Shown: piece after piece, positions 1-7,948 of the stretch
How the letters are laid out: every line of letters starts with the position of its first letter
Position numbering within the stretch: the first letter of the stretch is position 1
Source: JAFDBW01 sp963825575
GTDB taxonomy: Bacteria > Desulfobacterota > Desulfuromonadia > Desulfuromonadales > BM103
NCBI GenBank assembly: GCA_963825575.1
Contig: CAWGUB010000006.1
Coordinates: 189,259-253,258, forward strand
Length of the DNA stretch: 64,000 bases
Direction of reading: 5' to 3'
Notes under the pieces: generated by a model
What the model was told of the DNA's origin: nothing
The model's input: only the letters and a program-made list of their open reading frames with translations
The model's database searches: none
Program-made: the position numbers and the translations under genes

Positions 1-402
1 ACCCATTGCGAAAGGTTCGATCATTTCATAAATCCTTTAAGATTATTTTCTCTCAATTGAGATCAAGAGTCCTGATGATTTGCGGCTGTTTAGTATTTGT
101 TAGATTTGTGTTAGGAGTCTGCCTTTTTCCACCTCATGAGTAAATAAAATAATGAGCAATTCGATGAATATGGCCTCCCTCTTATAAAAGGATTCTCAGT
201 TGCGGGGATTTGCTGCTGTCTGTATTGGAATTGCCCTGAAGATTGTTGCAGAAAAAAGGTGACTGAAGCCTGTTCGCCTGACCATTCAGGAGGGCTGATC
301 TACTGGTGCAGTGTTGGATTATGTAAAAAAAGACCTGCTGAGATGAGGCTCACAGCAGGTTGATTGCAATATATACTTGAGAGTGTTGCGGCGAGTTGCT
401 AT
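1..402. other. Intergenic stretch, no gene seen
   Basis: I see no open frame with a recognisable product and no RNA gene here. It is AT-richer than the rest of the window. The only clear structure is the hairpin at 333-360, which serves the minus-strand PAP2 gene. Confidence 0.5.
325..360 (-). terminator. Rho-independent terminator of the PAP2 gene
   Basis: Inverted arms ACCTGCTG (333-340) and CAGCAGGT (353-360) enclose a 12-nt loop. Read on the minus strand, the hairpin is followed at once by a run of seven T (325-331). It lies about 40 bp past the PAP2 stop codon. Confidence 0.8.
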
Positions 403-961
403 TTAAACGATGTAGCTGGCGACGCTGAGACCAATACCCCCGCCCAGAATAGCCCCTACCAGCACATCCGTTGGATAATGCAGGCCAAGAAAAACCCGTG
501 ACAAGCCAATCAGAATAGCAATGATCAGGTAAAGGTAGCTGAGTACAGGGCTACCGATGAACAGCGCCCCCCAAACCGCAAAAGCTGTCATCGTGTGTCC
601 GGAAGGGAAAGAAAATTTATCCGGCGGTGTCATCAGGCACGTCAAAGCGTTCCACGTCTCAAAGGGACGCGGTCGTCCGATCAGGTTTTTTACACATATG
701 AAAAGCAGAACTGACGAATGCAACCGCCAGAGCGGCTGAGAAAGCGACCTGACGAAGATGATAGTCATTGAAGGCCAGAAGGAATATTGCGGTGCTGATC
801 CAGAGCGGACCGTCACCCAAACGACTGGCAACTTTGAACAGCCACGTTACCCATGGAAAGTTTCGCAAGGAACAGAAACGTTCCATTAACATGGCTTCAT
901 AGGTCGTGATCTGGCTCGCATAAATTTGTGACAGGTTTTTTAGTGATGCGTTACGATTCAT
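403..961 (-). pseudogene. PAP2-family membrane phosphatase, one frameshift
   Basis: A lipid phosphatase of the PAP2 type, which removes phosphate from phosphatidic acid, lipid A or undecaprenyl diphosphate at the membrane. All three signature blocks are present but split over two frames. The N-terminal half (to about residue 85) is in one frame. The blocks KNLIGRPRP, FSFPSGH and SRVFLGLHYPTD are in the next. The switch falls at a run of six A (plus-strand T6, 686-691). Removing one base restores about 185 residues with several membrane helices, a normal length for the family. It may be a real mutation, phase variation at the homopolymer, or a sequencing insertion. The neighbouring minus-strand genes have the same problem. 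Confidence 0.75.
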
Positions 962-1063
962 AATACCACTCTATGCGGGAGGATGTTTGAATCGAGTCTA
1001 TAGGCAGAATGTAAGGTATAGGTTCAAGTCCGGTTGCTTTTTTATAAAAAGTGATTGGTATTA

Positions 1064-2257
1064 TCAGGCCGCCGAACGGTTCGCCTGTGCCATTCTTGCC
1101 GGTTCTGCTTGAGGTCTGGTCGCCAACTCAAGGTAGCGATTGCGCATGCCGCCCATGATTTTCTGCCATGTGCAGCTCTCGGCATAAGCTCGGGCCTGTC
1201 GACCCATCTTAGTCATAAGCCTGTGATGATTGACAATCTCCCTGACCGCGTCCGCCAATGATTCCGGAGATATTTCGTCAACCAGGAGACCAGTGTGCCG
1301 GTCCTTGACGATATCTTTCGGCCCCTGAACATTATAGGCAATAACGGGCAACCCTGAGGCCATCGCTTCCAGGACGACATTGCCGAAGGTTTCGCTCAGA
1401 GATGGAAAAACGAAAAGGTCGCTGGATGCATACATGGTCGCCAACTCTTCTCCATAACGATAGCCGGCAAAGATCACTCTTGGCAGCTGTTTTGCTTCAA
1501 GCCGTGTCCGCAGTGGACCGTCGCCGATCAAAAGCAGGTGACAGTTGTCGAAACTGGCAAGTTCCTGCCATGCATCGAACAACATTTCGAGGTTCTTCTC
1601 GTTGGCGAGTCGGCCGGCATAGGAAAGCAGGATGTCATCAGGCCCGACGCCAAGTAAGTTGCGAATTTCATAGTCCCGCTTGCCGGGATTAAAAAGATAA
1701 TTGTCGACGCCTCGACTCCAGATGCCGACGTTGTTGAACCCTTTTGTTTCGATCATTTGTCTGGTCGAATTGGATGGACATAAGGTGGCCAGTGTATTGT
1801 TGTGAAACCAGCGCAGGTAACGCCAGCATAACGATTCCAGAAAATGGACATTGTAGGTCTGCAGGTACTGGGGAGAAGTTGGTATGGTAGGAGCTGACAA
1901 CCGGTAGCCTCAGGCGTTTTGCAGCACGCAGTGTTGCCCAGCCGAGCGGTCCCTCTGTGGCAATATGGACCAAGTTCAGGACAAAAGTCGCTCAATGCTC
2001 TTTCAACCATGCCGACGGTAGACCATTGGCAAGAACCACCTCTTTGTAAAATGGCAGGGCAAGGGACACGCCATTCACGTTTTTCCACGTGGGACGGGAG
2101 CGGTACGGAATTTTGATCGTAGCTCGGTAGCAGAAGCTGAACCCGGTCGCCCTGTTCGGAGCAATGGCGAACCAGGTGGTCGAGAGTTCTGGAGACGCCG
2201 TTGACCTGGGGAAAGTAGGTTTCGGTGAGCCAGGCTGATGCGAAGATTTCGACTCAT
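1064..2257 (-). pseudogene. Glycosyltransferase family 4, multiply frameshifted
   Basis: A GT4/GT-B glycosyltransferase of the kind that glycosylates diacylglycerol or cell-surface lipids. The C-terminal donor-binding half is intact (1064-1900; GIWSRGVDNYLF, YAGRLANEKN, ETFGNVVLEAMASGLPV). The N-terminal half can be read only by joining frames. From ATG 2257 it gives an ISL-TETYFPQVNGVSRTL start, an ALPFYKEV block, and HIATEGPLGWATLRAAKRL. Single extra bases explain the shifts near 2229 (G), 2080-2084 (T5) and 1870-1873 (G4). An in-frame TGA also remains at 1992-1994. The presumed start overlaps the end of the upstream kinase gene as ATGA. It probably formed an operon with the kinase and the PAP2 gene. 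All shifts have the same sign, which favours sequencing insertions, but true decay is not excluded. Confidence 0.75.
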
Positions 2258-3477
2258 CTGTTTGTCCGTGGAACTGATATCAATTTTTCTGACTGGTGCG
2301 GAAAGACAGACCCGAAATGAGCTGCCGTGACCGGGCGCACTCTCGACACTGACCTCACCACCCATCGCCTTACTCAATATGCTGACCGCATGCAATCCGA
2401 TGCCGCTGCCTCTGACGTTGTTCTGGTGTTGTGCGGAACGGAAAAATGGTTCGAAGATGTGTTGCTGATCCTCCAGGGAAATGCCGGGGCCATGGTCTTT
2501 AACAATCAACTCCAGATGACCTCTTTGGTGACTGCAGACCAGGGTGATGATCTGATCTCTCGGACCGTATTTGATTGCATTGTCAACCAGAGCCGAAAGA
2601 ATAATTTTCAAGGCGGTACGATTCAGATTGACGAATTCCTGGACTGATCTCCTTGACGTGGTTCAACGTCATGAACTTCTCTTTCGCGGGGGCCTTGTAC
2701 ACCCTGATAATTTCGTCGATCAGCTGGTCTGCGTCGAAGGCCTCTGGTCTGCAACGATACCCCACCGTCTTCGACCTGGCGAATCAAAAGGACTTCTTCC
2801 GCAAGGGTCTGGAGATAGTTGGAACTGCGATATATGGCATCCCTGCAGGCTTGGAACTCTGCTGACATCCGGGTCTTGTGCAGCAGTTCTGTATACCCGT
2901 TGAGGATCAACAACTGGTTACGCAGTTCATGAAAGAGCAGGTGATGTAGATCGAGAGCTTGCTGCTCCTTGTTGCGCAACACCTTGATCCGGTCTTCCAA
3001 GTCAAGTGTCTGGCGTCGGCGCCGGATCAGGTTGTCAGCCTGCAAAAGAACCTCGCGTATCGAATAAGGCTTGGGTAGAAAGGCATCGGCACCGAGCTCG
3101 AGCCCACGATACTTGTCTTGCGGAGAGTTCAGTGCCGTGAGCATGATGACCGGGATGCCGGCGACGCTAGTGTCTGGATGTTGCCGGAGTAGTTTACAGA
3201 CCTCCCAACCGTCAAGGTCGGGAAGCATAATGTCGAGCAGGACCAGATCCGGATTTTCGCTGCCAATGGCGCGACAGGCGGTAAGACCATCTTCGGCTTG
3301 CAAAACTTCGTATCCCGCATTTTGCAGGGAGTGTACGAGAAGCTCGAGGATCTCTGCCTCGTCTTCCACAACCAGCACCCTCCCGGAAATCTCCGGTGTC
3401 TTAACCGGCTCTTGAGCCTGCCGGGCTGTCTCATCTGCCGGCTTCGACTCGTTTGCCAGGGTACGTGAGCTAACCAT
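2254..3477 (-). pseudogene. Response regulator-histidine kinase hybrid, frameshifted
   Basis: A cytoplasmic hybrid signalling protein with an N-terminal receiver followed by a kinase. The receiver shows VEDE, the phospho-acceptor aspartate in LLDIMLP, MLTAL and PKPYS. The histidine box is degenerate (FHELRNQL). The ATPase part has an N-box (LVDNAIKYG), DHGPGI, FEPFFR and GSGIGLHAV. The ORF is broken twice, near 2735 and 2650. At each point deletion of one base restores VSLQPEAFDADQL and QEFVNLNRTALK. With ATG 3477 as start the repaired protein is close to 400 residues. The C-terminal frame runs into the glycosyltransferase without a stop, so a third small indel is likely, and the true stop is probably the TGA of the ATGA overlap at 2254-2257. 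Its start overlaps the stop of a 38-residue ORF upstream, suggesting translational coupling. Confidence 0.75.
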
Positions 3478-3586
3478 TACCGTATCGCTCGACCAGCTTA
3501 CTCGCAGTACGCACGGTTTGCCGATAATTGATAACACCAATAGCGATTAACACGAAAAGCCATAAAATCATCATTAAGTAGTTCAT
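3470..3586 (-). CDS. Small membrane protein, 38 residues
   Basis: A short ORF starting at ATG 3586 with a good ribosome-binding site (GGAGAG, 4 nt before the start). It begins MNYLMMILWLFVLIAIGV, a single hydrophobic helix, and then has a short basic tail ending near VERYGNG. Its TAG stop lies inside ATGGTTAG and overlaps the start of the downstream receiver-kinase, so the two are probably translated together. The layout (one N-terminal helix, basic cytoplasmic tail) resembles small membrane anchors or DUF3301-like proteins, but I do not recognise a family. Function unknown; a membrane tether or modulator of the kinase is a guess. Confidence 0.5.
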   Translation of the reverse strand: MNYLMMILWLFVLIAIGVINYRQTVRTASKLVERYGNG

Positions 3587-3826
3587 CGTTCTCTCCAATC
3601 TCTGTTGAGATACTCAGGATAATGGCATTGAAATGTTTCGATTTTATTATGAAATCAAGGATTTTATGTTAATTGTTAAGTTGCAGGGTTCGGATAAAGT
3701 TGGTGTCAACAGATATAAAATCTTTTATGGTAGATGCGCGAGAATTGACCGGTCCTGGTCATTGTGACTTCCGGCCCTAGGGTTTTGACTCTGATCATTT
3801 AGATACGAGGGGATTGGCAAAATTGC
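3587..3826. other. Divergent intergenic region
   Basis: AT-rich spacer between the minus-strand signalling operon and mgtC. It should hold promoters for both directions. Only the mgtC extended -10 (next entry) is clear to me. Confidence 0.4.
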
Positions 3827-3827
3827 G

Positions 3828-3836
3828 TGCTATAAT
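3828..3836 (+). promoter_or_regulatory. Extended -10 promoter of mgtC
   Basis: TGC directly precedes TATAAT (3831-3836), a perfect extended -10 element. No matching -35 is visible, which is usual for extended -10 promoters. Transcription should start near 3843, about 40 nt before the mgtC ATG. Confidence 0.55.
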
Positions 3837-3881
3837 TTACGGTGTGGTATCTATGGGCCTTACATTTTGTGGGATCTGGTC

Positions 3882-4583
3882 ATGTTCTTCGAATCGCCGT
3901 TGTTCGGAAATTACGAAATAGACATCCTGGTCAAACTGATCCTTGCCGCTGTTGCCGGCGGACTGGTCGGGCTTGAACGGGAAAGGCACGGTCGACCGGC
4001 TGGCCTGCGGACCAACATCCTGGTCTCCGTGGGCGCCTGTGCCATGATGATTATCTCCGAAGCTTTTTACCTCAAGTACGGCATGCTGAACGCCGAGTCC
4101 GCAGTTCGTTTCGACCCATCGCGGGTTGCCGCCCAGATTGTTACCGGGATCGGCTTCCTCGGCGCCGGTGTGATACTCAAGGAGGGAGTGTCCGTGCGCG
4201 GTCTGACGACCGCCGCAAGCCTCTGGGTTGTGGCCAGTCTGGGTATGGCCTTTGGTATGGGGCACTTCACACTCGGAGCCATAACTACCGCACTGGTCCT
4301 GGCCAGCCTGGTTTTCCTCAAGAAGCTCGACCCGCTGATGAAAAAGGACCGTTACCTGACACTGACGGTCACCGCTGAGAAGCGCATGGAACTCTATGAT
4401 GAATTACAGCAGATCTGCGACGAGCATGGCCTGAGGGTTTCTGACCTCAGCTCAAACGTTGATCTTGTCAATGATGAGATTTTTTTCCAGATGATTATCA
4501 CCCAGCAGCAGAAACGGGTCGGCCGGGAACTGACCCGTGCAATTCTGCAGCTCAATGGGATCAGGAAAGTCCACTACCATTAG
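3882..4583 (+). CDS. mgtC: MgtC/SapB family membrane protein
   Basis: An inner-membrane protein of the MgtC family, linked in other bacteria to growth at low Mg2+ and to control of the F-type ATP synthase. The N-terminal 130 residues hold the family core, with membrane helices and the signature GLVGLERERHGRPAGLRTN, then TGIGFLGAGVI and VRGLTTAASLW. The C-terminal 80 residues form an ACT-like cytoplasmic domain, as in MgtC proper. I place the start at ATG 3882 (MFFESPLFG) rather than at a TTG 15 bp upstream. Monocistronic, with its own extended -10 promoter. The exact physiological role is not shown by the sequence. Confidence 0.9.
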   Translation: MFFESPLFGNYEIDILVKLILAAVAGGLVGLERERHGRPAGLRTNILVSVGACAMMIISEAFYLKYGMLNAESAVRFDPSRVAAQIVTGIGFLGAGVILKEGVSVRGLTTAASLWVVASLGMAFGMGHFTLGAITTALVLASLVFLKKLDPLMKKDRYLTLTVTAEKRMELYDELQQICDEHGLRVSDLSSNVDLVNDEIFFQMIITQQQKRVGRELTRAILQLNGIRKVHYH

Positions 4584-4684
4584 ACCGTCTCATTCAATCT
4601 GTCGCCGGCGACATCTTGGCCTTTACAGCCCCGGGGGGATTGTAATAGACTGCCACTTCAATCCAATGTAATGGAGGTGTTCTC

Positions 4685-5122
4685 ATGTCAGTCAACAAGG
4701 CAATTCTGGTCGGTAACCTGGGTAAAGACCCCGAACTCCGGTACACTCCTTCGGGAACCGCGGTCTGTACTTTCTCCCTGGCGACAACCGATCGTTTCAA
4801 GAACAAACAGGGGGAGCAGCAGGAACGGACCGAGTGGCACAATATCGTGGTCTGGGCCGGGCTGGCCGAGATCTGCGGCAAATACCTGACCAAGGGGAAG
4901 CAGGTCTATATCGAGGGGCGGATTCAGAACCGCTCGTACGACGATCGCGATGGCAACAAGCGTTACATCACCGAGATTGTCGCCAACGAGATGCAGATGC
5001 TCAGCCGTGCCGGCGAGCAGGGCGGCGGAGGCGGTGGCGGCCGACCGGCAGCGTCTGCTGAAGAGCCTTCGCAGGGTTCCCAGGAGCCGCCATTCAATCC
5101 GGATGACGATATTCCGTTCTAG
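4685..5122 (+). CDS. ssb: Single-stranded DNA-binding protein
   Basis: SSB coats single-stranded DNA during replication, recombination and repair and recruits partners through its C-terminal tip. The OB fold occupies about residues 1-105 (NKAILVGNLGKDPELRYT; RTEWHNIVVW; YIEGRIQNRSY). A glycine-rich linker and the acidic DDDIPF tip follow. At 145 residues it has normal length. A ribosome-binding site (GGAGG) lies 9 nt upstream of ATG 4685. No rpsF or rpsR flanks it, so it is a stand-alone ssb. Confidence 0.97.
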   Translation: MSVNKAILVGNLGKDPELRYTPSGTAVCTFSLATTDRFKNKQGEQQERTEWHNIVVWAGLAEICGKYLTKGKQVYIEGRIQNRSYDDRDGNKRYITEIVANEMQMLSRAGEQGGGGGGGRPAASAEEPSQGSQEPPFNPDDDIPF

Positions 5123-5263
5123 GTACTACCAGTCTAAATATGTAATTGTTGCGGGCAGGGTCGACAGGCTTTGCCCGTTTTTATTCCTGTGCTTTTCACA
5201 TTTGCGCAGCAAGGCCGTTTCTGGTAAGTTTGTTGCTGCTGATTTTACTGGATGGGGAATGCC

Positions 5264-5839
5264 ATGCCTCTCGAACAACGACGCAATCTGCTCATTGAAT
5301 TATTGAGTGATTCCGAGGAGGAAGTACGTACGGCTGCGGCCGCTGCGCTTGAACGCCTCGAGTCTTTCCAGGACCTTGCGCAAATCGTCACAGATCTTGC
5401 CTCCGACAAGCGCGGCCAGCGGGTCAAGGCGATTTTTGCCATGGAATATGTCAAGTCAGCAGACGTCTTTCCACATCTTGTCAACCTGCTCAAGGACCCT
5501 GACCCCGATATCCGCGGCGCGGCCATCCAGGTGCTCGGAGTGAAAGCCCATCCGAAGTCGCTCAACAGCCTGGTCAAACATCTCAAGGATCCTTCTCCGG
5601 CAGTCCGCGTACATACCGCCGAGGCCCTCGGTCATTTCAGTGATGTCAGGCTTGCGCCATACCTGGTCTCACTGCTCGGAGATGACGATGAGCAACTGGT
5701 TATCAGTGCGGCCAGATCTCTCGGTTCGATCGGTTCTCCGGAAAGCGTTGGTCCCTTGACACGGCTGGCCAAAGACAGCCGTGCCCCGGTCCGGGTTGCG
5801 GCGGTCAAGGCTCTGAGTGAACTGCCCCTGAAGGATTAG
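5264..5839 (+). CDS. HEAT-repeat protein
   Basis: A soluble protein of about 191 residues made almost entirely of HEAT-type alpha-helical repeats of roughly 31 residues (for example VFPHLVNLLKDPDPDIRGAA, then LNSLVKHLKDPSPAVRVH and APYLVSLLGDDDEQLV). Such solenoids are scaffolds for protein contacts. No catalytic motif is visible. ATG 5264 is chosen because GGGGA lies 5 nt upstream; an in-frame ATG at 5252 is the alternative. It is followed by strong terminator-like hairpins that form the left flank of repeat copy 1. The partner is unknown. Confidence 0.8.
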   Translation: MPLEQRRNLLIELLSDSEEEVRTAAAAALERLESFQDLAQIVTDLASDKRGQRVKAIFAMEYVKSADVFPHLVNLLKDPDPDIRGAAIQVLGVKAHPKSLNSLVKHLKDPSPAVRVHTAEALGHFSDVRLAPYLVSLLGDDDEQLVISAARSLGSIGSPESVGPLTRLAKDSRAPVRVAAVKALSELPLKD

Positions 5840-5884
5840 TAGTGCGAGGAGCGTGGCAGGAAACGCGAAAAATCAAAAGATAAA

Positions 5885-5957
5885 GGCCGGAAGATGAATC
5901 TTCCGGCCTCAGATTGTTGACAAACCCCGGATCACATGCGGGGTTTGTTTTTTTTTG
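5885..5957 (+). terminator. Tandem hairpins after the HEAT gene; left flank of repeat copy 1
   Basis: Two hairpins. The first is a 24-bp near-perfect palindrome at 5885-5908 (CCGGAAGAT/ATCTTCCGG). The second has arms AAACCCCG (5922-5929) and CGGGGTTT (5939-5946) and ends in a run of T, a textbook rho-independent terminator. The first hairpin recurs in inverted orientation on the far side of the repeat (6546-6569). Confidence 0.75.
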
Positions 5958-5983
5958 CCTGACAGGTGTTGCTTTGAAGTTTA

Positions 5984-6010
5984 GGGCAACAGATGGTTAA
6001 TCTGTTGCCC
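5984..6010 (+). repeat. REP-like palindrome, left, copy 1
   Basis: A 27-bp palindrome, GGGCAACAGAT-GGTTA-ATCTGTTGCCC. Its exact reverse complement occurs at 6478-6504, so the two bracket repeat copy 1 as terminal inverted repeats. Confidence 0.8.
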
Positions 6011-6033
6011 TTTTTCATTGGACTTATAAATTT

Positions 6034-6466
6034 AAAGACAAAAGCAAACCCCGGGGGTCGCGCCCCCCGACTGCGCCTTACTCTTTTGCTGGCCCAAAAG
6101 AGTAAGCAGAAAAGGGCCTGCGCTGCGCTGGGCATGTCTGGTGCGTCAAGGCGGCAACCTCAATTCAGGCTATACTAACCGACTAAATGTTTACGCTTCC
6201 CCCGCAGGTGACGAGGCTCTTGTGAGCCTCTCCTCCTCGGGAGGATTGCAACCACGGCCATATCTTTAGGCTTCCCTCTTATAAATCACACTGCAAGGAA
6301 GGCCCCCTGTAGCGGGCCGGCTTCTTGAGCTCTGTCTTCTATCGATGCCACAGAAATCCGGCAGAGGAGATGCCCTCCGCAAGGAGAAGGCACTTTTGCA
6401 TACTTTTGTTGCCGGACAAAAGTATGGCGTCGGGCGGGACGCGACCCGCCGGTCTGGTTTTAAACA
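6034..6466 (+). repeat. Hairpin-rich ~435-bp repeat element, copy 1
   Basis: First of three copies (also 11356-11790 and 57982-58420), all in the same orientation and all between genes. Conserved blocks are: a GC-rich hairpin plus the stem TTACTCTTTTG/CAAAAGAGTAA near 6079-6106; a stem GAGGCTC/GAGCCTC near 6212-6229; a GGCCC/GGGCC stem near 6301; a GGAG/CTCC block near 6365; and the stem CATACTTTTGT/ACAAAAGTATG followed by GGCGGG/CCCGCC near 6398-6450. The two ends are inverted copies of each other. No coding capacity is conserved. It could be a MITE-like or REP-derived element, or a structured RNA; no transposase is present. Confidence 0.85.
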
Positions 6467-6477
6467 TAAAGCAATAA

Positions 6478-6504
6478 GGGCAACAGATTAACCATCTGTT
6501 GCCC
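6478..6504 (+). repeat. REP-like palindrome, right, copy 1
   Basis: Exact reverse complement of 5984-6010. The sequence beyond it (CTCTCTATCATGA) is also shared with copy 3. Confidence 0.8.
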
Positions 6505-6545
6505 TCTCTATCATGATGTCAGCCTGAAATTTGTCACCAGACTGA

Positions 6546-6569
6546 GACCGGAAGATTCATCTTCCGGTC
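6546..6569 (-). terminator. Palindrome after the HD-GYP gene; right flank of repeat copy 1
   Basis: A 24-bp palindrome (ACCGGAAGAT/ATCTTCCGGT) 38 bp past the HD-GYP stop. It is the inverted counterpart of the hairpin at 5885-5908. It probably terminates the minus-strand operon, though no T-run follows. Confidence 0.5.
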
Positions 6570-6607
6570 TTCTCGTTTTTAAACCCGATATCCAGATACT
6601 GCTTCTG

Positions 6608-7948
6608 CTATCCGAGATCGAAGAAGTTGGTCACATCGATCCCCTTGGTCTGCGGATCGACTTCGGCGATGATCTTGCGCGGCTGATCGGGGCGCAAATG
6701 TATGGTGTAAGGATCGTCGAGCATGACACCGGCTGGATCGTAAATGATCTTGATGTCGACCAGACTGGTATCCTGCGGCTCGACCTTGGTGACCAGGCCG
6801 ATCTCATTGCTGTCGAGGCGGACCAGGCTGCCCACCGGGTAGGGCCCGAGCGATTCGATGAAGTGCATGACAAAATCCGGATGCAGTGAAGAGCCGGAGA
6901 CATCTCTTAACCGGGCAATCGCTTTCCTCGGTGTGAAGGGCCTCTGGTAGGAGCGCAGCGTGGTCATGGCATCGTAGGCATCAGCAATCGCCGTCATCTC
7001 GACCAGGGGTGATACCGTAGCGCTGTCGGCCTCACTCGGGTAGCCGGTACGGTCATAACGTAGATGGTGGCCATGGACGATCTGCATGACCTCGGAGGTC
7101 ACGCCTTCCATTTCCTTGATGATCTCGGCTCCGAAACCCGGGTGCTCCTTGATCTCATCAAATTCAGCGTCGGTCAGCCTTCCGGGTTTGGTGATGATGT
7201 TGACATCAACGCGAAGCTTGCCCAGATCGTGCAGTAAGCCACCGAGACCCAGAGTCCGGAGCTGCTCTTCATTCAGTTTACAGGCACGACCAATAGCGAG
7301 GGCCAGAACCGAAACATTGACAGAGTGGGTGAAGGTGTAATTGTCATAATCCTTGAGCATCGAGAGGGCCAGCATGGCGTGAGGTTCCGTCATGGTAAGT
7401 TGGGCCATGTTTTTGACGACGTTGATGGCATCTTCCGACGAAGGGATTTCTCCCATGCGGACATCCTGGAAGATCTGGTCGACGACCTTGAGGGCCTTGT
7501 GGTAGACCTTGCGCGGTTGCTGATCGTCATCTTCGTCATCATCTGTTGCCGCGACCGCACGGATTTTCTTGACCCCTTGTGAAACCAGGGCATCAGCGAA
7601 ATCCTGGCCTTTATTGGCGCCGGAGTGCAACAGGTGCAGGAGGGACTGGATCTCGTTGGCGGAGAGGCCGGCCATGAATTCAAAACCGACCAATTCAAGA
7701 GATTCCAGCATTTCGACCAGCTCCGTAGCTGCCTGAAACTCCTGCATGAGGAGATGGTCCTCGACAAAGAGAGTTCCTTCTAGCAGCCCCATCTTGATCA
7801 TCTTCTTGTGCTGAAGCATCGTGAAAAGACCGTCCTGCAGGGTCTCCACCTGTTTCGTCGTGGCCGGATGATCAACGGCGTAGAGGCGTAGCCCCTTGAC
7901 GGCTGCCGTCAGTACCTGAACAAACTTCTTTATCTCATCAACATTCAT
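6608..7948 (-). CDS. HD-GYP domain phosphodiesterase
   Basis: A 446-residue HD-GYP protein, the class that hydrolyses cyclic di-GMP (some members 3',3'-cGAMP). The metal-binding HD pair lies in GGLLHDLGKL (H240, D241). The second signature, HGHHLRYDRTGYP (293-304), keeps the GYP triad. The N-terminal 180 residues are helical, with an acidic stretch at 136-142, and I do not recognise them. A C-terminal beta-rich tail (about 375-446) resembles those of Geobacter-type HD-GYP proteins. No membrane segment, so cytosolic. Its ATG overlaps the stop of the upstream HEAT gene (ATGA), so the two are translationally coupled and probably act together. Confidence 0.92.
   Translation of the reverse strand: MNVDEIKKFVQVLTAAVKGLRLYAVDHPATTKQVETLQDGLFTMLQHKKMIKMGLLEGTLFVEDHLLMQEFQAATELVEMLESLELVGFEFMAGLSANEIQSLLHLLHSGANKGQDFADALVSQGVKKIRAVAATDDDEDDDQQPRKVYHKALKVVDQIFQDVRMGEIPSSEDAINVVKNMAQLTMTEPHAMLALSMLKDYDNYTFTHSVNVSVLALAIGRACKLNEEQLRTLGLGGLLHDLGKLRVDVNIITKPGRLTDAEFDEIKEHPGFGAEIIKEMEGVTSEVMQIVHGHHLRYDRTGYPSEADSATVSPLVEMTAIADAYDAMTTLRSYQRPFTPRKAIARLRDVSGSSLHPDFVMHFIESLGPYPVGSLVRLDSNEIGLVTKVEPQDTSLVDIKIIYDPAGVMLDDPYTIHLRPDQPRKIIAEVDPQTKGIDVTNFFDLG

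Noticed and set aside
1992..1994. In-frame TGA in the glycosyltransferase as a second selenocysteine codon
   Set aside because: GT4 proteins have no conserved Cys there, and the region carries several indels, so a nonsense or error explanation is far more likely.
5932..6178. Short ORFs inside the repeat (products beginning MPSAAQALFCLL or MVNLLPFF)
   Set aside because: They recur at 11232-11459 and 57941-58126 only because the repeat recurs. Both strands are open by composition, and they have no ribosome-binding site or codon-level conservation.
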